From the IMG/VR virus record IMGVR_UViG_3300036792_000226, positions 1 to 50,512 of that record: a stretch of DNA of 50,512 bases, one strand, 5' to 3'. Both the position numbers and the translations under genes were made by a program. The DNA is from a virus. Shown here piece by piece: positions 30,586-38,561 of the stretch. Each line of letters begins with the position of its first letter. Within the stretch, counting starts at the first letter, position 1. Under the pieces are notes generated by a model, which did no database searches, was not told the origin of the DNA, and saw only the letters and a program-made list of their open reading frames with translations.

Positions 30586-31100
30586 TGCTTTGTCTCTACG
30601 CTCTGCTGCTGTGAGTCGGTGCGTTCCCATGCTTGTGGCCTCGCAAGATTTTTTATCTGCGCGAATATCTCGCCGGCGCTGTTGTGGACCGTCACCAGCT
30701 CATCCTGGATGTACTTGTGTTCGAGGATCGGCACGCCCCAGGCGCGGTACCGTCGCCAGTTTGGATCTTGCGTGATCGCACTCACCGCGGCGTGGCTCAA
30801 AATCCAGTCGTACTGCCGCGGGCTCAGCATCGCCGCGGCGTCGCCCAGCTCGCAGCCGGAGTCCCGCGCGGCATTCATGCCCTGCACCCATGCCATCAGT
30901 AGCATCTGGCCCGTCAGGCAGCTACCGTTGGCGTCGATGATCGCGATCCGCGCGTGCGCTGTCTCAGTCATCACCAAATCCGCCTTTTTTATCTGCACCC
31001 TTTGGAACCGCCGGCCGCTTCGCACCCATCCGTGGAGATGGCCCAGCCAATACAGTGCAGCTCCCACGCAAATCATCGTTAAAACGCATTTTGTTGTCAT
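30582..31100 (-). CDS. membrane-anchored hypothetical protein
   Basis: 172 residues from ATG at 31100. One N-terminal membrane helix (TMICVGAALYWLGHLHGW, about residues 8-25) followed by basic sequence and a soluble domain with ARIAIIDANGSCLTGQMLL and QYDWILSHAAVSAI. A start at 30971 would give a soluble form. The frame also stays open to 31253, into the structured region, without support. Its 5' end lies opposite the proposed start of the plus-strand RNA. Confidence 0.55.
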   Translation of the reverse strand: MTTKCVLTMICVGAALYWLGHLHGWVRSGRRFQRVQIKKADLVMTETAHARIAIIDANGSCLTGQMLLMAWVQGMNAARDSGCELGDAAAMLSPRQYDWILSHAAVSAITQDPNWRRYRAWGVPILEHKYIQDELVTVHNSAGEIFAQIKNLARPQAWERTDSQQQSVETKQ

Positions 31101-31199
31101 AGCCCCGGTCCCTGGCGCAACATGACGCAATTTCCAGCGTTTTCGCTTTTTTTTTGCTTCCCTACTAAACCATGCTTTTTCAGCCCTGTAGACGCACGA

Positions 31200-32120
31200 G
31201 GGGCATCCCCCCCAGGGGATACAGAGGTTCCCGTTGTTGTAAGCTGAGAGCAATTGCGTCGCGTCCCCCTTGGTGTGTGGCGGGGTGAAGTGGAGCGGGC
31301 AAACTCTACTTCGGTACTTCAGCCTCTCAGCTCATCACGGTTGACCTCTGTACCCCACCTTTTTTGGGTGGGTCTTGCACTACACGCTGTCAGCACCTCG
31401 CTTTGGGCTCCGAGACGCGGTGATTGGTAATAAAAAAACCAAAAAAACCGCGCGTTTTGGAGCCTCGGGCATTTCAGAGCGGCCGTCGCTAGTACAAGCT
31501 TTTTTTAGCCTTGCGGCTTCCCTCCCCGTAGGGATTGGACCAGGACGCTGTGCCCCTCGGTGTGCGATCCACTACGCACCTCGTTGCCTGGAAAACCTGC
31601 GTAGGTTCTTAACGCAGGAAGCTCTTTGCTCTCTCGGCAGTTGACGCCAACCTAATGGCGCCCCGTGCCTACTGGTGCCCCGCCCCCGGACGCTTCCGCG
31701 CCGATGACCGGATACCTGCCGGGTCCATTCCCCCCTAGTCCCAGACCATGAAACGCGCCGGAGAAGCCGCGGCCACACATCGGGATTTCGATTCAATGGA
31801 CTCTACTCTGGACCCGCCAGTTCTATGTCCCGGCGGGCTGCCTGTTTTCACCGTTTTTTTCCGGTCCGTGCTCGAGCTTTAACCTTGCGGGCCGATCTCG
31901 AGAAATACTCGAGTCCGGTACGATCACGGGCAGGGTGGAGGTATCCACTCTGCAAGCTGGTGGCGATGCAACCGTGTCTTGCAGTCGGGAGCCATGTTTT
32001 GCTAGGCTCTACCGCAGACAGAGGGTGCTGACTCGCTGACCCGGATTAGCCTCCTTTCTCCTGGCAAGGGCAAAGTCTCAGAACTGGCCGCTGTGGTTCT
32101 TAACCACACGCGGCCTTTTC
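31200..32120 (+). ncRNA. putative giant structured RNA (about 0.9 kb, GOLLD/ROOL-like in character)
   Basis: Between the membrane-protein gene and the HTH gene no credible ORF exists on either strand, but perfect stems follow one another. Main helices seen by eye: 31215-31228 with 31344-31356 (13 bp, one bulge) enclosing 31242-31250/31324-31332 and 31287-31295/31304-31312; 31406-31411/31459-31464 enclosing 31416-31421/31447-31452 and 31424-31428/31438-31442; 31540-31544/31587-31591 enclosing 31562-31566/31575-31579; 31596-31602/31612-31618; 31706-31711/31719-31725; 31813-31818/31832-31837; 31864-31870/31925-31931 enclosing 31897-31902/31908-31913; 31933-31939/31944-31950; 31950-31956/31978-31984; 31988-31993/32005-32010. 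Five of the stems contain or are extended by G-U pairs that work only in the plus-strand RNA. It ends at a strong plus-strand terminator. Size, phage location and nested long-range pairing recall GOLLD and ROOL RNAs; identity with either class is not established. Confidence 0.6.
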
Positions 32121-32244
32121 TAGTTCTATACACGGATATGCCAACCTCTTCCAGTAGTCCATCGTGAATGAGTTGGTACACCCGCTGCGGAGACTTACCC
32201 AGGAAAGCAGCAAAATCGCTCACGCTCATCAGGACGATAATCAT
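32002..32244 (-). CDS. helix-turn-helix DNA-binding protein (MerR/excisionase-like)
   Basis: 80 residues from ATG at 32244 (ATGA overlap with the gene before). SVSDFAAFLGKSPQRVYQLI is a helix-turn-helix (helix 2 DFAAFLG, helix 3 SPQRVYQLI) of the type found in excisionases and small MerR-like proteins, followed by a wing (GISVYRTRKGRVWLR). The C-terminal 30 residues are Ser/Pro/Arg-rich. Its last third lies opposite the plus-strand terminator, and its stop lies inside the proposed structured RNA. A regulator of the late operon or of the RNA is possible. Confidence 0.7.
   Translation of the reverse strand: MIIVLMSVSDFAAFLGKSPQRVYQLIHDGLLEEVGISVYRTRKGRVWLRTTAASSETLPLPGERRLIRVSESAPSVCGRA
32086..32119 (+). 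terminator. plus-strand intrinsic terminator of the structured RNA
   Basis: GGCCGCTGTGGTT (32086-32098) pairs with AACCACA-C-GCGGCC (32102-32115): 13 pairs, one bulged C, a three-base loop, then TTTTCTAGTTCT. On the minus strand there is no T-run, so the signal is directional. No plus-strand protein gene exists upstream that would need it, which supports a plus-strand RNA. Confidence 0.85.
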
Positions 32245-32462
32245 GCCGCCAGGCCTCCTGAGAGCCAAAATCGTTCAACGCTGGATGAAAGAAAAACCGC
32301 GTCAGATAAGGACGCGGCGCATGTTCGCGCACTCACCAGGTCCGCCGCCGGCTCATCGCCCGCGAGGAAGGTTGCAAACACCTGGTCCTGTGCGCTGACC
32401 ACAAAATGTGTTCGTCCGGCGGCCGGCTGACAATCCACAACCGCTGAACCAAAGGGTGTCAT
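32241..32462 (-). CDS. small hypothetical protein after the portal
   Basis: 73 residues, coupled by ATGA at both ends. Sequence FGSAVVDCQPAAGRTHFVVSAQDQVFATFLAG is beta-like, the rest Ala/Ser-rich. Function unknown. Confidence 0.55.
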   Translation of the reverse strand: MTPFGSAVVDCQPAAGRTHFVVSAQDQVFATFLAGDEPAADLVSARTCAASLSDAVFLSSSVERFWLSGGLAA

Positions 32463-34123
32463 TTCTTCCCTTTCGGGTCGCTGACAGAAGCCACAGCTTT
32501 CAGTGCCAGCTCTTGCTGGATGCGCTCGCCGATCTCGGCCGCGTTCGGATATCCCAAGATGGCCAGGCCTTCGCCAATCGGCATGGCACCTTTGCCCATC
32601 AATCCCTCGGCGATCCGCGCCACAATCGCTTGGCTCTTGACGTGGAAGCTGCCGTCATCTATACCCATCAACAGCTCGTCGACGCTTTCATCCGGCTTCT
32701 TGAAATCGACGATCTCAAATTTTCCACGGATGGTGCGCAGCGGCATCTTCTGTGCCGGCATGTACTCCACCATCGCGTAGGCAATGCACTTCGCCAACTC
32801 CAGGACACTCGCCGAGGCCAGGCGCCCGCGGAGCTGCGTCATGCCCTGGCCGCGGAGGACTGCCGCGTCAAACAACTCCGGCGATAGGTTGCCATCACCC
32901 GGGTTGCCCTGCCGCGCCTGGGTGAATCCGTGGATGTCGCGCTGCTTCTGCAGCAGGGTTTCCGGGATCTTGGTCGAGCTATCGGGGAACGCCGGCGGCG
33001 TCACGCAATTGGGCGGCTTCTCGCCCTTGTACGTCTGCTTCTCACCCGGCACGCCACCGAACTGGTTCTGGTTGATCTCGGCCGTTTCCGGGATGAACCA
33101 GATGCCGTTATTCAGGCGCCAGAAATTCTCGTAGGTCTGCGCGTAAAACTTCTCCGCCAGGCTTTGCAGGTTTTGCGTGTAGCGGGTCGGCGGCACTGCC
33201 CACGGTCCAAACAGCGGCGGCGTCCCCCACACCGGCACCAGGTTGAATCTTCCCTGCGGCCAGGGGATCTGGCCATCCGCGATAATCACGTTTTCGCATT
33301 CCACCAACATGCGGCCGTTGGGATAGTCCCACTTGTATTTGGCCGGCGAGCTCGGCGACGTCGATGGGATGAGCGATCGCGTGTAGTCCTTGCATAAGCA
33401 CCAGCGCACGCGCGTGGCGTATCCGCGCGGCGTCGATACCGCATCGAGCGCCGGCATAGATTGAAACGGTCCCGGTGGCAAAACAAAACCGTTGCCGCCG
33501 TCCGGTGCGCGGAGATCGCGCGTCGCGGTTCCGGGATACCGCGGGAGTTTGTGCGCCGACTCGGGGAAGCGCGCTTTCACCTCGTCCAGGTGGATCCAAT
33601 CTTCCAGGATGATCCAGCTCCAGTTGAGCGTGTAATCGGTGTTCGGGTCCATGCTCACCGTGCGCGGGTCGCGGCACTTGGTCCACATGCGGCCGAGTCC
33701 GTTGTTGGCGCGCGGGTCGATGCCCACCTGGAGAAAAGCGGTTCCGGCGAACTGTGCGAGGAGAAACGCATACAGCAAGTGATAAGGCACAAACATCTGG
33801 CCCCACTGCGAGCTGAAGGCCTTCTCTATCTCATCCAGTCGTGCTGATTTTTTCTGACTGTAGATGTACGCCTGCGGTTGAAACTCGGAAAGGTCATTCG
33901 CTTCACGCATCATGAGCACTTGCAGCTCGGGGATGCTGATACTCGGCCGATAGCGCGGTGAAGGCGCGCTCTGGCCCATCTCAAAGAATGCTTTTACATC
34001 GTCGAAGTAGTTGACGCCCAGCGCGTCCTCTTGCTTGGCCTTCGAGATCCGCTGCCACTCGTCCATGTGACGGATGCGCGGATCTATGTCCGGCGCACTG
34101 CGGCGAGCGGTGAGGACGATCAT
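32459..34123 (-). CDS. portal protein
   Basis: 554 residues. Features that fit portal proteins of short-tailed phages: an N-terminal helix (DEWQRISKAKQEDALGVNYFDDVKAFF), a block with PELQVLMMREANDLSEFQPQAYIY, the stem/clip region FVPYHLLYAFLLAQFAGTAFLQVG, a RDPRTVSMDPNTDYTLNWSWI beta domain, and C-terminal helices with GMTQLRGRLASAS and a Lys-rich end. Located downstream of the terminase in the usual order terminase - portal - scaffold - capsid. It would form the dodecameric DNA gate and docking point for the packaging motor. Confidence 0.8.
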   Translation of the reverse strand: MIVLTARRSAPDIDPRIRHMDEWQRISKAKQEDALGVNYFDDVKAFFEMGQSAPSPRYRPSISIPELQVLMMREANDLSEFQPQAYIYSQKKSARLDEIEKAFSSQWGQMFVPYHLLYAFLLAQFAGTAFLQVGIDPRANNGLGRMWTKCRDPRTVSMDPNTDYTLNWSWIILEDWIHLDEVKARFPESAHKLPRYPGTATRDLRAPDGGNGFVLPPGPFQSMPALDAVSTPRGYATRVRWCLCKDYTRSLIPSTSPSSPAKYKWDYPNGRMLVECENVIIADGQIPWPQGRFNLVPVWGTPPLFGPWAVPPTRYTQNLQSLAEKFYAQTYENFWRLNNGIWFIPETAEINQNQFGGVPGEKQTYKGEKPPNCVTPPAFPDSSTKIPETLLQKQRDIHGFTQARQGNPGDGNLSPELFDAAVLRGQGMTQLRGRLASASVLELAKCIAYAMVEYMPAQKMPLRTIRGKFEIVDFKKPDESVDELLMGIDDGSFHVKSQAIVARIAEGLMGKGAMPIGEGLAILGYPNAAEIGERIQQELALKAVASVSDPKGKK

Positions 34124-34353
34124 TGCAAGCGGCCTTTCGCGGCCAACGCCGGCTGCTCCACGTCGTCTCCGCGGAGGAAACGTTGCAGCTTCACTTCGGC
34201 GGACTCTGCATCGTCACCGTCTTTGTTCGGCGTCTCAAGGCTCTGAATCATGCCCACCAGCTCTTTCAAACCAACCAAACCAAACTGAATCAAATCCGGC
34301 GCATTTTCTGCGAGCTTGCCCTGTAGCACGCGCAGCGGGTTTCCATTTGTCAT
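34120..34353 (-). CDS. small protein between terminase and portal
   Basis: 77 residues from the ATG at 34353; ends in an ATGA with the portal start. Product MTNGNPLRVLQGKLAENAPDLI then GLVGLKELVGMIQSLETPN, helical and acidic. The frame is open to 34866, but that region is coded in another frame by the 34446 gene. About 90 bases directly upstream of the start also translate plausibly in this frame, so the true start may be non-standard or produced by a frameshift from the upstream gene. Confidence 0.5.
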   Translation of the reverse strand: MTNGNPLRVLQGKLAENAPDLIQFGLVGLKELVGMIQSLETPNKDGDDAESAEVKLQRFLRGDDVEQPALAAKGRLQ

Positions 34354-34445
34354 TCCGCATTCCGTGCGAAAGGCCTTAAAAATGGCTTCGATTACCGGGC
34401 GGCCTTCGGTGGCGGCTTTCTGCCGCGCCTCTTCCTTCTGCTGCG

Positions 34446-35276
34446 CTACGCTTGGCTTTCCACTCGCGCGGCCGCTGCCGCTTCCTCCTGCGCTATCTCG
34501 TGATCCTTCTTCAGCAACCGGTTCTGGATGTCCGAGAGGCTCACTTCCTTCGCATCCTGCGGACTCGACCCCACCTGGAACGGAAACACTTTCTCCGGCC
34601 CCTGCTTCGCCGGCATCTCCACGATCCGGTTCGGCTGCGGACTCTGCGGCTCTGGCTGCGGCTGCGCGCCATCCCCGCTGGCCGCGGGGGATAGGCCCTG
34701 CTGGCGCCAGCTCTCGACGATATTCAACGCTTCCTGTCGTCGCTGCTCCGCTTCGTCCACGGGCGGGAGTGGCGGCGGACTGTACTGCGTCGCGAGTGAG
34801 AGCGGCTGATTTGCGCCTGGCTGGGGCGCCAGGATGGCCTGCTGGTGCGGATTTGGTTGAGCCCATGCCGTCGCCTCGGGGGATCGGATGATGCCGCTCT
34901 GCCGGCTGACAACAAACACCTCAAGTGCCTTGTTGTCGAGCGAAAGAGCGAAGCAAATGTTATGGCGCTCATCGTCCGCGGCGTCCAGGTCCGCTTGCGA
35001 GAGTGTCACCTTGCCGTTCTCGCGCATCAGCAGCACGAGCAACAGCTCGAAGTTCATCTTGGGGATATTCGCGATGATCGCGGGATCAATTTCCAGGTCC
35101 GGTGGTGGCTCGCGCCGGGGCCGCGGCCCGTACTTACGCGGGGAAGCCCGCTTTTGCGGGGGTTGGTCGGGTGATATCACAGTGCTATCACTCTGCAACA
35201 GAGAAGGTTGTTCTGTGTTTTCTGTGTGTGAGGTAACTGCGGGCCGCTTACTACTTTGCTTCTTAGCCTTGGCCAC
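34446..35276 (-). CDS. hypothetical protein between terminase and portal
   Basis: 276 residues from a GTG at 35276 with AGGGAG in front, overlapping the terminase stop. Lys/Pro/Arg-rich start, a compact helical segment (MNFELLLVLLMRENGKVTLSQADLD, about 75-100) with a strand pair (RHNICFALSLDNKALEVFVVSRQ), a long Gln/Pro-rich linker and a charged helical end (LLKKDHEIAQEEAAAAARV). A pair of the 35.2-50.5 kb operator palindromes lies in its 5' coding part. Function unknown; perhaps a packaging accessory. Confidence 0.6.
   Translation of the reverse strand: MAKAKKQSSKRPAVTSHTENTEQPSLLQSDSTVISPDQPPQKRASPRKYGPRPRREPPPDLEIDPAIIANIPKMNFELLLVLLMRENGKVTLSQADLDAADDERHNICFALSLDNKALEVFVVSRQSGIIRSPEATAWAQPNPHQQAILAPQPGANQPLSLATQYSPPPLPPVDEAEQRRQEALNIVESWRQQGLSPAASGDGAQPQPEPQSPQPNRIVEMPAKQGPEKVFPFQVGSSPQDAKEVSLSDIQNRLLKKDHEIAQEEAAAAARVESQA
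35171..35192. promoter_or_regulatory. operator pair 1 (GTGATATCAC and AGTGCTATCACT)
   Basis: Perfect palindrome at 35171-35180 followed directly by a second imperfect one at 35181-35192. Located inside the coding sequence of the 34446 gene near its 5' end. Leftmost member of a family of nine clusters. Confidence 0.6.
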
Positions 35277-37008
35277 TCGCCAACTCCCTAGCACGCATCC
35301 GTTCTTCAGGGGTGCGTAATCGCATGGCCACTATACCCGATAGAGTCACGAAAGGACTCTTTTGGTGTGGAAACCTCGCGAGCCCGTCTTCAAAACTGCC
35401 ATCATCTTGGGTACCAGAGTAACTACTACAGGGGGTGGGGTGCCACTGGTCCTTGGCGATCCATCCCACCAGTCCGGCGTACAGGATTTCATCGAAATTC
35501 GATATGGCCTCAAAGCGGAAACCACCCTCCCATTGGGCGGCACTCATCTGGTCCGCAAACTCCTGATCCGAAACGATTACCTCGCCACGGCGCAGGCAGG
35601 TTTGGAACGTCGTGAGCATGTTCGCGCGGCTGTAATCGTTGAGCGTGAAACCCAGGCTTTTACTGCTCTGTTCCATATTTACCTTATCGTTACGTCCCTT
35701 CCAGCGATATTGATTGTGGTAGCGCCAGCGGTCGCGTAGCTCCTGAAAGATCCTGGAGCTGTATCCGCCGCTCCCGTCCTCGCAGGCGATCTTTGCCTGG
35801 TTGTAATACTTGCCCAGCTTGTACATCTGCTCGCTGGCCTTTTCGAGCCTCAGCACATCGTGGTAGCGCGCGGCCTGTTTGCCCGTCTCTCCGTTCCACA
35901 CCACGGCGGCCAGCGTGTCATCCCAGGCCGATGGGTCCGGGTCCTGGCGGTCGCCGTGGCCCACCATCACGCCGATGAAGTAGTGCGCAGCGGGGTCCGG
36001 TTTCTCAAACATCGCAATGCGGCCGTTGCGGTCATCGAGCGCGCGCACACTCTTTTCGCCGTCCGTGCTCATCTCCAGCTCGATCAAATGAAAGTTCGTG
36101 AGCGCGCGGCTCTGCTTTTTCGCGATGTTCAAATCCTCGAAGTTGAAAACGGGATCTCCGGAGACGCTGAACGCCTCTTCAGGATCGCTCGGATAGTCGC
36201 GCCGCCACTTGTCCAGGTCGCTGCCGCACTTCGAGTGGAGTGTCTCGCGGAAAAATGCGATGCGCTCGCGCGGCAATTTGAGATCCCGCATCAGGTACTT
36301 TTCGTAGTCGTCACGCGGCGCATCTTTCACGCGCGAGGGATGGCGCACGTAATCCGGGTCTTCATGCCAGGGGAGAAAAATCGGCAGAAATTCCGTGTCG
36401 CCGCGCACCGTCGCTTCCCACAGCTCGTAGTAGGCCTGGCCCGGTCCCTCCTTGCCGTTCGGCGTGGTTTCAATCACGCCCATGTTCTCCGGGTCATCGG
36501 AGAGGGTGGAGAGCACCGCGGGGAACACGTCCGGGTTCTGGTAGTACGCGGCCTCGGATGCGTGTAGGAACGTGAACCCCAAACCGCGCGTGCCCACCAC
36601 GTTGCCGGCCGTCTGGTAGGTCGCGCTGGAATGGATGTTCCAAAAGTTGATCCCTGCCTGGGTGTACTTCCAGGAGTCTTTTCTCAGCGGGAGTTGCTTG
36701 ACGTCTTTGTGAAAGTCTTCGTACAGTGCGCGCGCGGTGGGCTTCTGCTGCGCCATAATCAGGCCTTCGGCATACTCTTTCTCGATCAGGTGCGCGAGCA
36801 TGAGCCGGCGCGTCCAGGTGGAGACGCCCAGCCGGCGGCCTTTGAGAAAGATGATGAACAGGCGGCGCTTTTTCTTGGTATGCGCGCGGCATTGGTCCAT
36901 GATCCGCCGTTGCGATGGATTCAGACGGAACGGCACCGGCCGGTTGGTCTGCCGGTTCTTCACCGTGAGCCGCTCGAAGAATTGCTCAGCTCTGTTGAGG
37001 TCGAGCAT
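35263..37008 (-). CDS. terminase large subunit
   Basis: 581 residues. ATPase: LKGRRLGVST (about 55-64) is a deviant Walker A typical of TerL, FTFLHASEAA (145-154) is Walker B with catalytic Glu152, and a coupling motif ETTPNGKEG follows near 185. Nuclease: RNase H-like core with AHYFIGVMVGHGDRQDPD (about 340-358), AKIACEDGSGGY (about 405-416) and a C-terminal Asp/Glu-rich strand. It cuts and pumps DNA into the procapsid through the portal. Starts inside the preceding small gene. Confidence 0.85.
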   Translation of the reverse strand: MLDLNRAEQFFERLTVKNRQTNRPVPFRLNPSQRRIMDQCRAHTKKKRRLFIIFLKGRRLGVSTWTRRLMLAHLIEKEYAEGLIMAQQKPTARALYEDFHKDVKQLPLRKDSWKYTQAGINFWNIHSSATYQTAGNVVGTRGLGFTFLHASEAAYYQNPDVFPAVLSTLSDDPENMGVIETTPNGKEGPGQAYYELWEATVRGDTEFLPIFLPWHEDPDYVRHPSRVKDAPRDDYEKYLMRDLKLPRERIAFFRETLHSKCGSDLDKWRRDYPSDPEEAFSVSGDPVFNFEDLNIAKKQSRALTNFHLIELEMSTDGEKSVRALDDRNGRIAMFEKPDPAAHYFIGVMVGHGDRQDPDPSAWDDTLAAVVWNGETGKQAARYHDVLRLEKASEQMYKLGKYYNQAKIACEDGSGGYSSRIFQELRDRWRYHNQYRWKGRNDKVNMEQSSKSLGFTLNDYSRANMLTTFQTCLRRGEVIVSDQEFADQMSAAQWEGGFRFEAISNFDEILYAGLVGWIAKDQWHPTPCSSYSGTQDDGSFEDGLARFPHQKSPFVTLSGIVAMRLRTPEERMRARELASGQG

Positions 37009-37246
37009 CGGGGGATGTCTCCAGGCCCAGCAAAGTTTCTATTGGCTTGTCGCCTTCTTCGGCGAGTCCAAACATCCGGTCTGCAATGGCCTGGATGTCT
37101 TTGGTGCGGATAAGTGCTGTCGGACCGTTAATCATCGCCTGCGATCCCAGGTCTTCCAAGGTTTCCAAACTCTCGATGGCTCTCTTGCAGGCCTGCATAT
37201 CCTCTTCACTGTCACACTCGACTACCAACACGATGCGATGACTCAT
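36986..37246 (-). CDS. small protein upstream of terminase
   Basis: 86 residues with AAAAAAGGAATGGGAG before the ATG. Alpha/beta start (RIVLVVECDSEEDMQACKRAIESL) then TALIRTKDIQAIADRMFGL. Overlaps the terminase start by 23 nt. A role as small terminase subunit is conceivable by position but the sequence lacks the typical HTH. Confidence 0.6.
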   Translation of the reverse strand: MSHRIVLVVECDSEEDMQACKRAIESLETLEDLGSQAMINGPTALIRTKDIQAIADRMFGLAEEGDKPIETLLGLETSPDARPQQS

Positions 37247-37617
37247 CCGTTACTCCCATTCCTTTTTTGCAGGTCGCGCTTGAAAGCCGCGACACATGCG
37301 GGAGTACTGCAAACATTCGACACGAACCAAGAGCACGGTTCCTCGTCTTCGTTAACGCAGGCTTGAACCTCTGTGCAACGGCAAAAGATGCACACGCCGG
37401 CGGGCGCCGGTCCACCAGTGAGCGCAGTGTACAAGCGGTCTAGCAGCTCATTGCTGTGCGCAATGGCCGCGGCCGTTTCCTTGTTCGCGGTCGTTAGGTC
37501 ATACTCGCGGGTGCCGCATTCAATGACATTGCGGATGTCGCTGCGTATGTATTCCGCGGCGTCGGAGAGTGCATCTTCAAGCGTTTTGATCCGCCGGCCG
37601 GCGATTGTCTTTGCCAT
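37243..37617 (-). CDS. phage Cys-cluster protein
   Basis: 124 residues from ATG at 37617; the open frame to 37770 covers other genes. The C-terminal half has C-x2-C-x-C-TEVQAC ... PCSWF ... CSTPAC, a pattern (C-x2-C-G/R-CT ... C-x-W ... CS-x-C) that recurs in many small phage proteins of unknown function and probably binds zinc. The N-terminal half is helical (IKTLEDALSDAAEYIRSD). Confidence 0.7.
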   Translation of the reverse strand: MAKTIAGRRIKTLEDALSDAAEYIRSDIRNVIECGTREYDLTTANKETAAAIAHSNELLDRLYTALTGGPAPAGVCIFCRCTEVQACVNEDEEPCSWFVSNVCSTPACVAAFKRDLQKRNGSNG

Positions 37618-37639
37618 TTCGATGTGTGCCCTTCTCGGT

Positions 37640-37990
37640 TTATGCGTCCGCCAGCTTCCGTGGCTCCAGCCAGGCATAGAGCAGCGTGCTGTCGGCGTTG
37701 CGCGAAGTGGAGAGAATGCGGCCGTTCTTCTTGGCCATGCTGCGCAACTGTGTGCGGCCGTAGGTGGCATCCTTGGCGTTCGGGCAGGGGATTTCCAGTG
37801 CCATCCTCGGCTTTAGAGCTGCGACCTTGCCGTAGATCGCCGTCCAGCGGCCGCTGCGCGAACCCACTGGCGGATCCGGAACCTGATCCATGGGAACTTC
37901 GCGCGCCAGCGCACAGCGGTCCTCGCGGTTGAATTGCGTGAGTGGCCCGTTCACTACACTCTTTTGCGAGGTTGCCGCTGTCGTTTTCAT
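37640..37990 (-). CDS. hypothetical protein
   Basis: 116 residues from ATG at 37990 (ATGA overlap). Sequence with FNREDRCALAREVPMDQVPDPP, a basic middle SGRWTAIYGKVAALKPRMALEIP and YGRTQLRSMAKKNGRILSTSR; that resembles a small wHTH/beta nucleic-acid-binding protein, but no family is recognised. Confidence 0.6.
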   Translation of the reverse strand: MKTTAATSQKSVVNGPLTQFNREDRCALAREVPMDQVPDPPVGSRSGRWTAIYGKVAALKPRMALEIPCPNAKDATYGRTQLRSMAKKNGRILSTSRNADSTLLYAWLEPRKLADA

Positions 37991-38262
37991 CTCACCGTTG
38001 CTCCGTGCCGTCCGAGTCCCTTCCAATACTCCCGGCGCTTGGTTAGATCCTTCTGCGCCTGGGCGGCGAGGGTATCGCGCGCATGATCCTGCATAAAGGG
38101 GTTGTCGAGCCGAAAGCGGCAAATGCTGCGCTCAGTCAGCCCTTCGTTGGCGGCCTGCTCAAAGCGCGCGACGGTCCGCGCCATCACCTGGTCCCAGGTC
38201 AGCCCGCAGCGCCGGCGCAGCTCATCGAATCGGTCATCCAGATACCGCTTCGGCCTCATCAT
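37987..38262 (-). CDS. small basic helical protein
   Basis: 91 residues, strongly basic and helical (PKRYLDDRFDELRRRCGLTW, TERSICRFRLDNPFMQDHA, KDLTKRREYWKGLG). DNA binding is plausible. The region GLTWDQVMARTVARFEQA could be the start of a helix-turn-helix. It is a candidate small terminase subunit by position (1 kb before terminase), without firm evidence. Confidence 0.5.
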   Translation of the reverse strand: MMRPKRYLDDRFDELRRRCGLTWDQVMARTVARFEQAANEGLTERSICRFRLDNPFMQDHARDTLAAQAQKDLTKRREYWKGLGRHGATVR

Positions 38263-38561
38263 AGGTTCTGCCGCTCCACGCGCAGGCGGTGGCGTAGCAG
38301 CTCGCCGGGGAAAACTACGTGCAAGTCAAAGCAGAGCTGCTGAATCCAGTAACAGCACTCGGCGAGCTGCTCCGCGTGCTCGCGCTCGAAGTCGCCGCCG
38401 GCCAGCTCCGTGAACTGCTGCACCAGCTTGGCCAGCTTGGTTGACGATACCTCTCTGTTGCGCCGGAGCTGGAGCGCCTCGACGCGCCAGCCTGGTGGCT
38501 CTACGCCCGCCGGCGCCGGCGTCGATACGCGCCGGCGTGCGATCTCCGCGGCGTTGGTCAC
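38259..38561 (-). CDS. small hypothetical protein
   Basis: 100 residues from a GTG at 38561 overlapping the previous stop (GTGA). The middle (SSTKLAKLVQQFTELAGGDFEREHAEQLAECCYWIQQLCFDLHVVF) is a helical bundle with three Cys; the start is Arg/Pro-rich. No family recognised. Confidence 0.6.
   Translation of the reverse strand: MTNAAEIARRRVSTPAPAGVEPPGWRVEALQLRRNREVSSTKLAKLVQQFTELAGGDFEREHAEQLAECCYWIQQLCFDLHVVFPGELLRHRLRVERQNL

Noticed and set aside
31375-31644. 89-codon plus-strand ORF inside the structured region (and a 74-codon minus-strand one at 31572-31796)
   Set aside because: Basic, Ser/Arg-rich sequence without a ribosome site or domain, lying across several perfect stems; better explained as chance frames in an RNA gene.
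31200-32120. tRNA, tmRNA or RNase P RNA in the structured region
   Set aside because: No GTTCRA T-arm with acceptor stem, no CCA-type end, no tmRNA or RNase P signature bases seen.
34356-34866. Upstream 171 codons of the 248-codon frame at 34120-34866
   Set aside because: Most of it overlaps the well-formed 34446 gene and is Ala/Gly/Ser/Arg-rich shadow; only the last part is kept as a gene.
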